From: Deinococcus piscis
GTDB taxonomy: Bacteria > Deinococcota > Deinococci > Deinococcales > Deinococcaceae
NCBI RefSeq assembly: GCF_014653275.1
Contig: NZ_BNAL01000001.1
Location: 62,001-126,000 of the forward strand
Reading direction: 5' to 3'
DNA: 64,000 nucleotides
Position 1 is the stretch's first letter, and each line of letters opens with the position of its first letter. Positions 28,055-37,117 of this stretch are shown piece after piece. The position numbers and the translations under genes are program-made. The notes beneath the pieces are model-generated. The model worked only from the letters and a program-made list of their open reading frames with translations, was not told the DNA's origin and did no database searches.

Positions 28055-30501
28055 CACGCACGCCACGCCGCCGAACCTCAAGCAGCCACGCACCACTCAG
28101 GCGCACACCGTCCAGCCGCCAGAAAGGGCGAACCGCACTGTGGATGACCGGCCTGTGGCTGGCCGCAACACTGGCCGGTTCCGTTCAGGCGCAGGGGACG
28201 CTGGGCCAGGGGGATGTGGGGGTGGGACAAGCCGACCAGCTGGCCCCCGCCCCGGCTGCGGCGCGCCTTACCAGCTCCAATGCTTCGGCACGTATCCGCC
28301 CTTCCGAGCGCACGGGGCTCGCCACCGAGGTCACGCTAGAGGGCCGCAGTCTCACCGGCTGGCGGCGCGGCGAACCCGTGTGGTCGCAGACTTTCGCGCC
28401 TGAGCTGGGCCAACTGCGTGGACCACTGCGCCAGGGTGGCATGACCTACCTGGGCGCTGGGCCAGCTGTCCTCGCCTACGACGAAGCAGGGCGCGTGCTG
28501 GCCCGCTACGACCTGTCTGCTCCGGTCCTGACGCTGGACGGCAGCGGTGGGCTGGTCCGCGCCACAGTCACGGGCGGCGAGTACCGCGAGACCTTGACCC
28601 TGATTCCACCCGAAGACGGAGGCGGCACCCAGGAACGCTTGGTGTTCGCCCCGGACCCTGCCGTGACCCTGTGGGCCATGCAGGCCGCCGACGCCGTGCC
28701 AGACCTAGACGTGTCCCGGCGCTGGGCCAGCGATCCCGTCAACCCTTTTTTGGGGCTTCGGGCGGTGCAACAGGCCAGCGCCGCCGGTCAACCGCAGCAG
28801 GCCGCCGCCCACCTCAAGGAACTGATGGCCGCCCCGCAGCCCTTCCCAGTCTGGGTCAAGCTGGCCGCGCGGCTCGATACCGCCGGATACCCTGAGCAGG
28901 CTGACCAGGCGCTGGAACTTGCCCGAATGGACGCGGCGCAGCGGGGCTACGACCCGGCCATTCGCGTGAGCCGTGAGGCCATGCTCGCGTACGGAAATCC
29001 AGCAGGCTACACGGAAACTTTGCTGAGCCAGGGCCGCCTGAACCGCGCCGAAGTCTGGATGCGGCATCTGCGCGCCCTACACCCACGCGCCCACGGCAGT
29101 GAAGCCCTGTACCAGCGCTACGCCGAACTGCTGGAAAGCCAGGAGCGGGCCGGGGAGGCCAGCGAATGGCGGGGGTTTGCCAGTTCACTGCGCGCCGAGA
29201 CCCTCTACCGCCGGGGACCAGCGGGCCTGATCCAGCTGCGTGACGCCAGCGGCCTGCTGGCTTTGGCGCTGGCGCTTGGTGTGCTGCTGGCCACGCTGTC
29301 CATCTTGCGGCGGGGACACGCGGTGCAGCGGGCCGAACTCTCGCCCTATGGTGGGCGCTGGCGGGCTTGGCACAGGCATCCGTTGGCGCGGGCCAGCCGC
29401 ACTTCGCTGCACTACGCCAGCACCGGCGAGCGGCTGGTGCTGCTGGGGCTGAGTGCCGCACTCACCGTCAGCCTCAGCGGGGGACTGTGGGCCAGCCGCA
29501 CCGCCGAGCTCCTGGCCACTCCGGCGCTGAACACCGGCACCTACGGCGGGGCCTGGGCGGAAACTGGCCTGGCCCGCTTGCCCCTGGGCAGCAGTCCCGA
29601 AGCGGCGCTGCTGCGGGGCCTCAGCAGCCAGCTTTCGGGCGACCTTTCAGCGGCGCGGGTGCGCTATCAGGCGGCTCAGAGCCTGCCGTGCGCCCGCAAC
29701 AATCTGGGGGTCATCGCGGCCCTGCGTGGGGACCGCCCCAGCGCCGACTCGCTGTTCCGGACCGCCCTGGCCGCGCAGCCTGGCCTGGGGGCCGCCGCCT
29801 ACAACCTGGGCTTTCCGGTCCTGACCCTGGGCAGCGGGTTTCAGGAACGCTACCGCCCCGGCCAACCCCGGCTGTGCTATCCCGATGACCGCAGCCTGAT
29901 TCGGGCGCTGAGCGGCGATGTCTCGGGCATCTGGCGGGCGCAGCTGCGCGACCCGCTGGGGCAACTGCGCCTGATTGCGGCCCAGGCGCAGCGGGGCCAC
30001 CTGCACCCCTGGGCCCTGCTATGGCTGGCCGAAGCGCTAACCCTGGGAGCGCTGTTGCTTGCCCTGCTGCCACCCCGCCGCGCCGCTGACCTGGGACAAA
30101 GCCGGGAGCACTTGGCAGGCGCTCAGGAGGCAGCCCCCACTCCAGCTTCGGAGTCTTCTCGCCCTACAGCTGCGCCGCTCCCTGCGTATCAACCGGAGCG
30201 TGACCCCGTGGCCTGGCTGCTGCCGGGCAGTGGCCTGCTTGAGTGGGTCTGGGGCGGGCCGCTGCTGCTGGCGTTCGTGACAGCGGCTTTGGCCTGGAGT
30301 GCTGGCTACGCCCTGACGCTGCTGCAAGCCGGTGCTCCGCTGCCCTGGCCGCTTACGCTGTGGCCTGCTGCTGGCTGGCCGGACTCGCTGCCGGGGCTGG
30401 CCGGTCCCTGGCCGCTGAGGGTGCTGGCCCTCACCTGGCTGATCAATGTCGGCTGCCTGTGGGCCTTAGGAAGGTCTCGCCGCACCCATCCCCAGCGGTA
30501 A
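28051..30501 (+). CDS. Large TPR-containing membrane protein, unknown function
   Basis: An 816-residue protein starting at a GTG that overlaps the PlsY-like stop. An N-terminal basic stretch and hydrophobic segment (WMTGLWLAATLAGSVQAQ) act as signal or anchor. Residues about 60-200 are beta-rich and propeller-like (AYDEAGRVLARYDLSAPVLT). Residues about 230-380 look like helical TPR repeats, followed by two transmembrane helices (ASGLLALALALGVLLATLSI; RLVLLGLSAALTVSLSGGLW), another TPR-like block with ARNNLGVIAALRGDRPSAD, and about three more helices at the C-terminus. Envelope scaffold or assembly factor is a guess. Confidence 0.72.
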   Translation: MTRTPRRRTSSSHAPLRRTPSSRQKGRTALWMTGLWLAATLAGSVQAQGTLGQGDVGVGQADQLAPAPAAARLTSSNASARIRPSERTGLATEVTLEGRSLTGWRRGEPVWSQTFAPELGQLRGPLRQGGMTYLGAGPAVLAYDEAGRVLARYDLSAPVLTLDGSGGLVRATVTGGEYRETLTLIPPEDGGGTQERLVFAPDPAVTLWAMQAADAVPDLDVSRRWASDPVNPFLGLRAVQQASAAGQPQQAAAHLKELMAAPQPFPVWVKLAARLDTAGYPEQADQALELARMDAAQRGYDPAIRVSREAMLAYGNPAGYTETLLSQGRLNRAEVWMRHLRALHPRAHGSEALYQRYAELLESQERAGEASEWRGFASSLRAETLYRRGPAGLIQLRDASGLLALALALGVLLATLSILRRGHAVQRAELSPYGGRWRAWHRHPLARASRTSLHYASTGERLVLLGLSAALTVSLSGGLWASRTAELLATPALNTGTYGGAWAETGLARLPLGSSPEAALLRGLSSQLSGDLSAARVRYQAAQSLPCARNNLGVIAALRGDRPSADSLFRTALAAQPGLGAAAYNLGFPVLTLGSGFQERYRPGQPRLCYPDDRSLIRALSGDVSGIWRAQLRDPLGQLRLIAAQAQRGHLHPWALLWLAEALTLGALLLALLPPRRAADLGQSREHLAGAQEAAPTPASESSRPTAAPLPAYQPERDPVAWLLPGSGLLEWVWGGPLLLAFVTAALAWSAGYALTLLQAGAPLPWPLTLWPAAGWPDSLPGLAGPWPLRVLALTWLINVGCLWALGRSRRTHPQR

Positions 30502-30565
30502 GCGAAGGGAGAGCCACCTTTGCGTCTGAAGGTTCGCGTCAGCTTGGGCAGGCATACTGGGGCTT

Positions 30566-32470
30566 ATGTGTTTTCGCTCGCAAATGACTGCTGACCGCCG
30601 CCTGAGCCGCGCCGCCGCATGGCTGCGGCCCAGGGTGCTCAAGCCCGGCCTCCTGAGCCTGGGCCTGGGGCTGTGGGGGGTCGCCGCCGCGCAACTTCAG
30701 CTGAGTTTCACCACTGGCGAATCCAGCGTGCAGATCAATGGCCGCAGTGCCAACATCGCTGCGCCGCAGGTGGTGGATGGCCGCACCATGCTGCCGCTCA
30801 ATGACACTGTGTTGCTGCTGGGCTACCACCTGACCCGCAGCGGCAATACCGTGAATGTGGTGGGCGGAAACCTCTCCGTGGACCTGGACAGTGGGTACGC
30901 TACCGTCGGTGGGCAGCGCCAGGAAGCGGGCAGCGTGGCCGTTCTGGAAGGCAAGCTGTATGTCTCGGCGCGGGTCATTGCCGCCGGGCTGGGGGGGCAA
31001 CTGAACACCGGGGATGGTGGCTCGCTGGTGCTGACCGCCCAGCCCAAAGGGTCGTTTGTGCCGCCTTCACGCCCCACTGCCCTGCCCGGCGCGACTCCTG
31101 GCACAGTGGCTCCAGCCCCCCCAGCCCCGGCCCGGCCTGCCACACCCACTCCCCCCACAGCACCCACACCCGCAGCAGCGGTGCCCACGCCTTCCGCAGC
31201 CGCCCAGCCCACGGTGCCCCAGGCCCGCTTCTCGACGGACAAAGCGGTCTATGCGCCGGGTGAGCGAATCGTGTTTACCGAGTATTCGTTCGACCCCGAA
31301 GGCGGCGGCATCGCGTCGCGCAACTGGACGGGGCGGCAGGACGTGTACTGGGCTCCCGGCACCTACACGGTCAGCCTGCAAGTGACCAATGGGCGCGGAC
31401 AGACCTCATCCACCTACACCCGCACGGTCCGGGTCGAAGGCCAAGCCTCCGAAACGCCGGTCACCTACGCACTGCGCTACGGCCAGATTGGGGACCGCTT
31501 CGCCGATGGGCGGGTGCTGAATTACCCCGCACTCACCATGAGCCAGGGCACGCCCAGAGCGTTGCCGCTGCTGTTCAGCGACAGTCCCGAAAAACCGCGC
31601 CAAAGCGGTGTGCTGTATCAGGACAAGGTCAGCGGTGAGGCCCGGCTGCTGGGCTACCACGTCAACGATCTGGGCCGCCCAGCGCGGATGTACATCGTGG
31701 CCCGCAACCTCGAAAACCGCCCGGTCACGGTGCAGGTGGCCCGCCAGGGCGAAACCGCCCCCAGCCGCATTGAGGGCATTCTGGGACAGGTGACCCTGAT
31801 GGACTACTTTTCCAGCCCGTCACGCGGTCCCGTGAATCTGCCGCCCGGTGGCCTGAGTGCGCTGTATGTCAGTCCCACGCTCAGCCAGGGCCACGGGGTC
31901 AGCATCCTTCAGGACATCGTGAGCAGTGGACAGGTGGCCGTGAGCTTCGTGATGCTGGAAGATGGCCTGACCCTCAGCGACCCGGTGCTGCGCTCACTGC
32001 CCTACCTGCCGCTGGATGGTCGGCACCAGCGCGGCACCTTTGCAGGTGCGGACCGCCCCATGAGCGCCTCGCTGAACCAGCTGCCCGCCCGCGTGGTGAT
32101 TGGCGACGGCCAGCACGACCCGGTCCTGACGGGCCGCGACACGGTAACGGGCAGCAATCAGCGCCTGGCGGGCAACTATGGCGTGCTCTACGACATGGAA
32201 TTCACTGGCGCGGCCAATACGGCCATTGCCCTGAGTCCACGCGGTGGCCTGTACCGGGGAGCCATGCGCATCATAGACGGCGACCTGACCCAGGTCATCA
32301 AACTGCCCCGCGAGGGCAACGCCCTGACCCCCAACGAGCCGCAGCTGCTGTGGCGCGCCAAGTCGGACCGGGTCCGCATTCAGTTCATGCCGTCCAACGG
32401 CAGCGCTCTGCCGGTCAATTTGGTGTTCTACCGCTTGCCCCAAAACACCTACAAGTGGTATCAGCCTTAG
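30566..32470 (+). CDS. Secreted protein: copper-amine-oxidase-N-like + Pro-rich linker + PKD + C-terminal domain
   Basis: A 634-residue exported protein (hydrophobic GLLSLGLGLWGVAAAQ near residue 30-45). Residues about 50-150 match the copper amine oxidase N-terminal-like fold found in many secreted proteins (INGRSANIAAPQVVDGRTML, ending GGSLVLTAQ). A Pro/Ala/Thr linker (about 155-215) leads to a PKD-type beta domain (FSTDKAVYAPGERIVFTEYS ... GTYTVSLQVTNGRGQ). The C-terminal about 330 residues are unassigned. CATACT (30553-30558) ends 7 nt before this ATG; MTADRR six codons later is an alternative start. Confidence 0.75.
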   Translation: MCFRSQMTADRRLSRAAAWLRPRVLKPGLLSLGLGLWGVAAAQLQLSFTTGESSVQINGRSANIAAPQVVDGRTMLPLNDTVLLLGYHLTRSGNTVNVVGGNLSVDLDSGYATVGGQRQEAGSVAVLEGKLYVSARVIAAGLGGQLNTGDGGSLVLTAQPKGSFVPPSRPTALPGATPGTVAPAPPAPARPATPTPPTAPTPAAAVPTPSAAAQPTVPQARFSTDKAVYAPGERIVFTEYSFDPEGGGIASRNWTGRQDVYWAPGTYTVSLQVTNGRGQTSSTYTRTVRVEGQASETPVTYALRYGQIGDRFADGRVLNYPALTMSQGTPRALPLLFSDSPEKPRQSGVLYQDKVSGEARLLGYHVNDLGRPARMYIVARNLENRPVTVQVARQGETAPSRIEGILGQVTLMDYFSSPSRGPVNLPPGGLSALYVSPTLSQGHGVSILQDIVSSGQVAVSFVMLEDGLTLSDPVLRSLPYLPLDGRHQRGTFAGADRPMSASLNQLPARVVIGDGQHDPVLTGRDTVTGSNQRLAGNYGVLYDMEFTGAANTAIALSPRGGLYRGAMRIIDGDLTQVIKLPREGNALTPNEPQLLWRAKSDRVRIQFMPSNGSALPVNLVFYRLPQNTYKWYQP

Positions 32471-32676
32471 AGCACACTGCGTGATGAGCAGAGAGCTGGG
32501 CAGGTGATGGACCGCCCGGCTACTTTTGCCGACAAACTGGTTTTTGCGGGTAGCCTGCGCTGACGCGGCCCCAGAGTTAGCCGCAAAATAAAATAGGACG
32601 AACCGAGTGGTGTCCGTGTCTCCTCGGTCTGCCCGGAACATCGGAGAGATATGTCCGTCTCCATTCCAGATAGCCT

Positions 32677-33225
32677 CTAGCGTCGCCGCCGGGAGCGGCG
32701 CAGGCCGTGGTCAGGGCGAATGCCATCGGCGATCAGGTGCAGCCACTGGCTCAGGAAATATCCAGCTGTGACCGGCAGCAGCACTTTCCACTCAATCGGG
32801 TCAGGCAGGGCAGGCAGCTGGAGGCCCGGCCAGAAGGTCCGCAGCACGCCCACCACCACAAACGCCAAAATGGCCAGGTAGGCCAGCCGGGTCAGCGGTC
32901 CCACAATCCAGGTGTGCGACAGCCCCCGGTGACTGAACACCATGCCGTAAGGCACCCACAGCGGACCCAAAAAGCCCCAGTTGCGCTTGGAGTTGACCCC
33001 CTGCTCCGAGAGGTCCAGGTCCGGCGAAAGCAAAAAGGTCCCGGCCAGAAAGCCCAGCGAGAAGTGCAGGGTCTGCGCCTGGGTCAGCGTGACCAGCCCC
33101 TCGCGGGAAGCCCAGACTGCACCGGCTCCCAGCACGGCATACGCGGCCATGTTGATGTAATTGTGAACGCGTCCGCTCGGCACCGGCCCTACTATGCCGC
33201 GCAGAAGGGTCACAATGCGAGTCAC
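32677..33225 (-). CDS. DUF2227 putative metal-binding membrane protein
   Basis: About 182 residues with the DUF2227 motif set: [57 protein letters not shown]. The His/Asp pattern suggests a membrane-embedded metal site like that of YdjM-type hydrolases; activity unknown. Hydrophobic helices follow and the tail is SRRRR. The start is uncertain between GTG codons at 33225 and 33213; the open frame beyond overlaps the divergent UDG gene. Confidence 0.78.
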   Translation of the reverse strand: MTRIVTLLRGIVGPVPSGRVHNYINMAAYAVLGAGAVWASREGLVTLTQAQTLHFSLGFLAGTFLLSPDLDLSEQGVNSKRNWGFLGPLWVPYGMVFSHRGLSHTWIVGPLTRLAYLAILAFVVVGVLRTFWPGLQLPALPDPIEWKVLLPVTAGYFLSQWLHLIADGIRPDHGLRRSRRRR

Positions 33226-33318
33226 AGTGTGGACACTGACGGACTCTGGCCCAGGGTGGGGGCGCACTGTGTCAGCTACGCCAGGCTGTACCGGCTGGGT
33301 TGGGCTAGGCTGGGGCGC

Positions 33319-33993
33319 ATGACGACCCCCGAACGCGCTGACCTGTGGGCACCGGACCTGCGCGCCCTGGACGAGCTGGAACGTGAAAACAAGGGCTGCC
33401 ACGCCTGTCCACTGCGGGCTGGCTGCTTGCAGGTGGTGGTGTCTGACGGCAACCCGGCTGCCGACCTGCTGATTATCGGAGAAGGCCCCGGCGGCGATGA
33501 GGACCGCACCGGACGACCCTTCGTGGGCCGGGCAGGCCAACTGCTAGACCGCATCCTGGCAGGCGTCGGCCTGGAGCGCCACGACACCTACATCACCAAC
33601 ATCGTCAAGTGTCGGCCCCCAGCCAACCGCGCCCCTACCCCGCCCGAAATCCAGACCTGCACCGAGCTGTGGCTGGACCGCCAGCTGGCGCTGCTGCGGC
33701 CCAAAGTCATCGTGACGATGGGCAACACCCCCACCCGGCACCTGCTGGGCACAGCGCAGGGCATCACGCGCCTGCGGGGACAGTGGCACCCCTACCGGCT
33801 CCCCAGCGGCGCTATGGCCGCCCTGATGCCGATGTTCCACCCGGCGTACCTGCTGCGCAACGATACCCGCGTCAAGGGTGGTCCCAAGAGCCTGACCTGG
33901 GCCGATATTCAGGAAGTGGCGGGCGTGCTGCGTGGTGAGCGGCCTTTCCCCGTTCCGGCCACCCCACCTGAGGGACAGTCTCCTCTGTTCTGA
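33319..33993 (+). CDS. Uracil-DNA glycosylase, family 4 (4Fe-4S)
   Basis: A 224-residue UDG with the family-4 cluster cysteines ([11 protein letters not shown]; then C-x15-C in VKCRPPANR...IQTC), motif 1 [19 protein letters not shown] and the second motif [10 protein letters not shown]. It removes uracil from DNA arising by cytosine deamination, and family-4 members are common in heat- and radiation-tolerant bacteria. The protein ends GQSPLF, a close match to the beta-clamp-binding pentapeptide pattern QxxLF. TAGGCT (33306-33311) ends 7 nt before the ATG. Confidence 0.93.
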   Translation: MTTPERADLWAPDLRALDELERENKGCHACPLRAGCLQVVVSDGNPAADLLIIGEGPGGDEDRTGRPFVGRAGQLLDRILAGVGLERHDTYITNIVKCRPPANRAPTPPEIQTCTELWLDRQLALLRPKVIVTMGNTPTRHLLGTAQGITRLRGQWHPYRLPSGAMAALMPMFHPAYLLRNDTRVKGGPKSLTWADIQEVAGVLRGERPFPVPATPPEGQSPLF

Positions 33994-34084
33994 ACTTCCC
34001 TCTGGCCTGCGCTGCAAGCCTGCGGCGACGTTCACAGCACAGCCGCCCAGCGGGCCACAAAGGCCAGCGCACATATCAACAAAA

Positions 34085-34118
34085 AGCTGCTGCTTCCCGC
34101 ACCCAGGAAGCAGCAGCT
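34085..34118 (-). terminator. Terminator of the LysM-NlpC/P60 gene
   Basis: Perfect 13-bp stem AGCTGCTGCTTCC / GGAAGCAGCAGCT with an 8-nt loop, 18 bp past the stop, followed on the minus strand by TTTTT. Confidence 0.88.
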
Positions 34119-34136
34119 GAGATGGTGATGCGAATG

Positions 34137-34748
34137 TTACAGAACGCGGCGAGCGCCCATGTAGCGGTTGGCCCAGTAGCTGTTGCCAAACATACGCTCC
34201 ACCATCGAGCGGCCATAGTAGGAATTGGCGTTGGCCATCTGGTCATTGCCCAGATAGATGCCTACGTGGCTGACACCCCGGCCCGTGGTGTTGAAGAACA
34301 CTAGGTCGCCAGCGCGCAGGTTGCGGCTGTTCACCGCGTAGCCGGTCCTCCACTGGCTGGCGGTGGTGCGGGGAATGTTGACGCCCATGTTACGCAGAAC
34401 CAGCTGGGTATAGGCCGAGCAGTCAATGCTGCCGCTCCCGTTTCCACCCAGGCGGTAGGGAATGCCCAGGAAGCGGCTGGCAGCCGTACGGACAGTGGCG
34501 CTACCAGTGCTGGCAGCGTTCACGGCAGGACCAACACTGCGGGCTTCACCAGTGACCTGGAGGCTCTGTCCGATCTCAATGGTGGTGGAGTTCAGGCCAT
34601 TGGCCTGCATCAGCTGCTGGGTGCCCATGCCGTGCGCCTGAGCGATCTTGTACAGGGTGTCGCCCGCCTTGACGGTGTAAGTACCAGCAGAAGCAGTGGT
34701 AGCGAGGACAGCGGCAGTCGAGAGCAGCAGGGTGCGTAGTGCTTTCAT
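34137..34748 (-). CDS. LysM + NlpC/P60 peptidoglycan hydrolase, secreted
   Basis: A 203-residue exported protein: signal peptide (MKALRTLLLSTAAVLATTASA), one LysM peptidoglycan-binding module (YTVKAGDTLYKIAQAHGMGT, residues about 24-67), a linker and an NlpC/P60 domain with catalytic Cys in GSGSIDCSAYTQLV, His in GRGVSHVGIYLG and a polar third residue. It should cleave D-gamma-glutamyl-diamino acid bonds in wall peptides. ATG at 34748 is preferred over a TTG one codon earlier; TACACT (complement of 34758-34763) ends 9 nt before it. Confidence 0.9.
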   Translation of the reverse strand: MKALRTLLLSTAAVLATTASAGTYTVKAGDTLYKIAQAHGMGTQQLMQANGLNSTTIEIGQSLQVTGEARSVGPAVNAASTGSATVRTAASRFLGIPYRLGGNGSGSIDCSAYTQLVLRNMGVNIPRTTASQWRTGYAVNSRNLRAGDLVFFNTTGRGVSHVGIYLGNDQMANANSYYGRSMVERMFGNSYWANRYMGARRVL

Positions 34749-35112
34749 CAAGTAACGAGTGTACGTGCCTTTCTTTTACCCGTCCTTAATAGTTTGGGGA
34801 ATTGCCCATTTCTATGCACCTATACGGTGCCTATACGTTTTAGGCTAGGCTAATCTTTCGCCTCAGATTCAAATCTCATCAGGATTCTCATGGAGTGGCT
34901 CATTTCTTGCAAAACTCTGCTCTGGCGTGGGACACGCATATTCGCTGGATGCCTCCATCGGTCCATTCATTGGGGGTTCAGACTTCAAGGTGCCGTTTAG
35001 AAATCAAGGCTCCGTGCCGCCTCCACAAGCGATGGAGGCGGCCTGCACACATTGGAACTTTAACGGCCCAAATTGGCCTTCACAAATGTGGTTGCGTTTC
35101 ACATACTTATGC
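34749..35112. other. Long gene-free, comparatively AT-rich divergent region
   Basis: 364 bp between the LysM gene and the EamA transporter. It contains CCTATACG twice with an 11-bp period (34819-34826 and 34830-34837), preceded by the related CTATGCAC, and a perfect 10-bp hairpin GCCGCCTCCA (35016-35025) / TGGAGGCGGC (35033-35042). An open frame on the plus strand continues the EamA frame upstream from 34927 but has no codon character or domain. No known riboswitch was recognised. Confidence 0.5.
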
Positions 35113-36045
35113 ATGACGTTGCCCACCGTACCGCGCTCCTCGCTGGCCCACTTCGCGCTGCCCGCCACCGTATGTGTCGTGCTGGCCGCCTGCCTGTGGG
35201 GCCTGCTGGGTATTTTTGGCAAGTATGCGCAGGGGGCAGGTATTTCGCCGCTAGAAGTGGCCTTTTGGCGGGCCGTGCTGGGCGGCGTTCTGTTTGGGCT
35301 GCACGCCGGGGTCACGCGGCAAACTGTTCCACGGGGACGTGACCTGCTCTGGACCGGACTATTTGGCATCGTGGGGGTCAGCCTTTTTTATGCGGCCTAT
35401 CAGCTGGCTGTGCAGGCGGCTGGGGCCAGCCTGGCCAGCGTACTGCTGTATACCGCCCCAGCCTTTGTGGCGCTGTGGGGCTGGTTGCTGCTGCGCGAAC
35501 CCACCGGCCTGCGCGAGCTGGGCGCAGTCGCACTGACACTGGGCGGCATTGCCCTGATTTCGCTGGGCGGAGGCGAAAATATTCAGGTCACGCCCGCTGC
35601 GCTCACCTGGGGGCTGCTCAGCGGCTTCAGCTACAGCCTGAGCTACTTATACGGCAAGCTGTTTTTTGGGCGGTACTCGTCGGCAGCGCTGTATGCTGTC
35701 GCCCTGCCCATCGGTGCTCTGGGGCTGCTGCCCCTGACCGATTTTTCGCCCAAATCCCTGGTCGCCTGGGCGGCCCTGGGGGGGATTGCGCTCCTGTCCA
35801 CTTACCTGGCCTACTTGCTCTACAGCATGGGCCTGGCGCGGCTAAGCGCCACCCAGACCAGCGTCATCGCCAGTTTGGAGCCGGTCATTGCCAGCCTACT
35901 GGCGCTGGCCCTATTTGGAGAAAAGCCGGGGCTGCTGGCGCTGCTGGGTGCAGGACTGGTGCTGGGAGCCACCCTGCTTCTGTCGGCCCCCAAAGGACCG
36001 CGTGAACTTCCGCAGACCTCCAGCCAAATGCCAGGAAAGAAGTAA
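35113..36045 (+). CDS. EamA/DMT-family transporter
   Basis: A 310-residue protein with about ten transmembrane helices in two EamA repeats. The first opens [18 protein letters not shown] and contains [15 protein letters not shown]; the second opens [19 protein letters not shown] and ends [24 protein letters not shown], the signature of drug/metabolite transporters. Likely an amino-acid or metabolite exporter; substrate unknown. CATACT (35102-35107) lies 5 nt before the ATG. It converges on the TetR gene. Confidence 0.87.
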   Translation: MTLPTVPRSSLAHFALPATVCVVLAACLWGLLGIFGKYAQGAGISPLEVAFWRAVLGGVLFGLHAGVTRQTVPRGRDLLWTGLFGIVGVSLFYAAYQLAVQAAGASLASVLLYTAPAFVALWGWLLLREPTGLRELGAVALTLGGIALISLGGGENIQVTPAALTWGLLSGFSYSLSYLYGKLFFGRYSSAALYAVALPIGALGLLPLTDFSPKSLVAWAALGGIALLSTYLAYLLYSMGLARLSATQTSVIASLEPVIASLLALALFGEKPGLLALLGAGLVLGATLLLSAPKGPRELPQTSSQMPGKK

Positions 36046-36124
36046 CGACGGGCTGCCCTCAGCGGGTGACTGCCCTGGTCCTACATCACGTTAGGTGTGT
36101 GGTGCTGCGCAGCGGAGCACTGCT

Positions 36125-36847
36125 CTAGTCTTCAGCTCCCTGGCCTTCTTCTGCCCGCCGCGCTGGCAGTTCCCACACCAGCTGCTGCCCTTCACGCAGG
36201 GCACCGTGCAGCAGCAGCTCTAGCCGGTCTTGCCAGTCACGCTGCACTTCCTCGGGGGTCAGGTGCTGGCCTTGCAGCAAGGCGAGCAGACACGAATCCA
36301 CCAGGAGATCGCTGAGGACCCGCAGGTCCATGCCTTCACGCAGTTCGCCGCGCTGCTGCATGGACAGCAGCACCGGCATCACCAGCTCACTGAGGCTGGT
36401 ATGCGGAGAGACGAAGGCCGCCACGTCCGCAGCGCGGCTGGACAGGGCGGCACTGGCGTTCTGCCCGGCGGCTGCCTCTGCACTCTGGCGGCCCGCTCCC
36501 CCCAGCGCCGCTGAGGCGACTGCGCCCACCAGATGGTGGTAGCGCACGCCCAGGTCGGCCATACGGGCGGTCATCCCCTGCCAGATGGCCTGGGGCGACT
36601 TGCCCTCGGCCAACCGGCGCAGCGCCGCTTGCCGGGTCTCCTCTACCGTTTCCTCGAAGTGGGCCAGCAGCATATGCAGCTTGCTGGGATAGTAGCGGTA
36701 CAGATTGGTGCGGCTGACATAAGCAGCCTGCGCGATATCAGCCGCGCTGATGGCATCCAGCCCCGAGCGGGCAAACAGCTCAAAGGCAGCGCGCGCGATG
36801 CGGCGGCGGCGCTGCGTCTCCTGTTCCTGGCGGTCCACTTTGGTCAT
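36125..36847 (-). CDS. TetR/AcrR-family transcriptional regulator
   Basis: A 240-residue repressor. The N-terminal helix-turn-helix is clear: RRRIARAAFELFARSGLDAI, SAADIAQAAYVSRTNLYRYY, PSKLHMLLAHFEE. The C-terminal ligand domain is unclassified. The start was set at MTKVDRQ; the longer frame upstream has no TetR-like sequence. Targets are unknown: the convergent EamA transporter is the nearest candidate, and the divergent side is the hpf promoter region. Confidence 0.9.
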   Translation of the reverse strand: MTKVDRQEQETQRRRRIARAAFELFARSGLDAISAADIAQAAYVSRTNLYRYYPSKLHMLLAHFEETVEETRQAALRRLAEGKSPQAIWQGMTARMADLGVRYHHLVGAVASAALGGAGRQSAEAAAGQNASAALSSRAADVAAFVSPHTSLSELVMPVLLSMQQRGELREGMDLRVLSDLLVDSCLLALLQGQHLTPEEVQRDWQDRLELLLHGALREGQQLVWELPARRAEEGQGAED

Positions 36848-36944
36848 GGCAAAAAAAGTCCTGTCAGGCAGTGATTCTCTGTGGCCTGTAGAGCAGCAAG
36901 AGACAGCATAGCTCAAGTCTTTGGGCCCTACGGTAAGCTCCACG

Positions 36945-36985
36945 GCTGACGGTCCGCTGACACTTGGCTAGAGTAGGGGTACAGA
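36945..36985 (+). promoter_or_regulatory. hpf promoter with Pho-box-like direct repeat
   Basis: GCTGAC-GGTCC-GCTGAC at 36945-36950 and 36956-36961, an exact hexamer repeat with 11-bp period as seen before pstS, pstC and phoU. The second copy overlaps a -35-like CTGACA (36957-36962), 17 bp before TACAGA (36980-36985); TAGAGT (36969-36974) is an alternative -10. The leader to the hpf start would be about 130 nt. Confidence 0.5.
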
Positions 36986-37117
36986 GACAATTCTTCCCTG
37001 CATAGGCACGCTCCGGCGGGCCCCGCAGCAGAATCTATTCAGCCACCATGCAGCTGTCTTCTGTGTCTCATACCACTGTGCCCACATGGGCGGGTGGCTG
37101 ATGAAAAGAGGTATCTA

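Noticed and set aside
34895..35116. 73-codon frame and the upstream extension of the EamA frame from 34927
   Set aside because: No codon character or homology; EamA begins with its first helix shortly after 35113.
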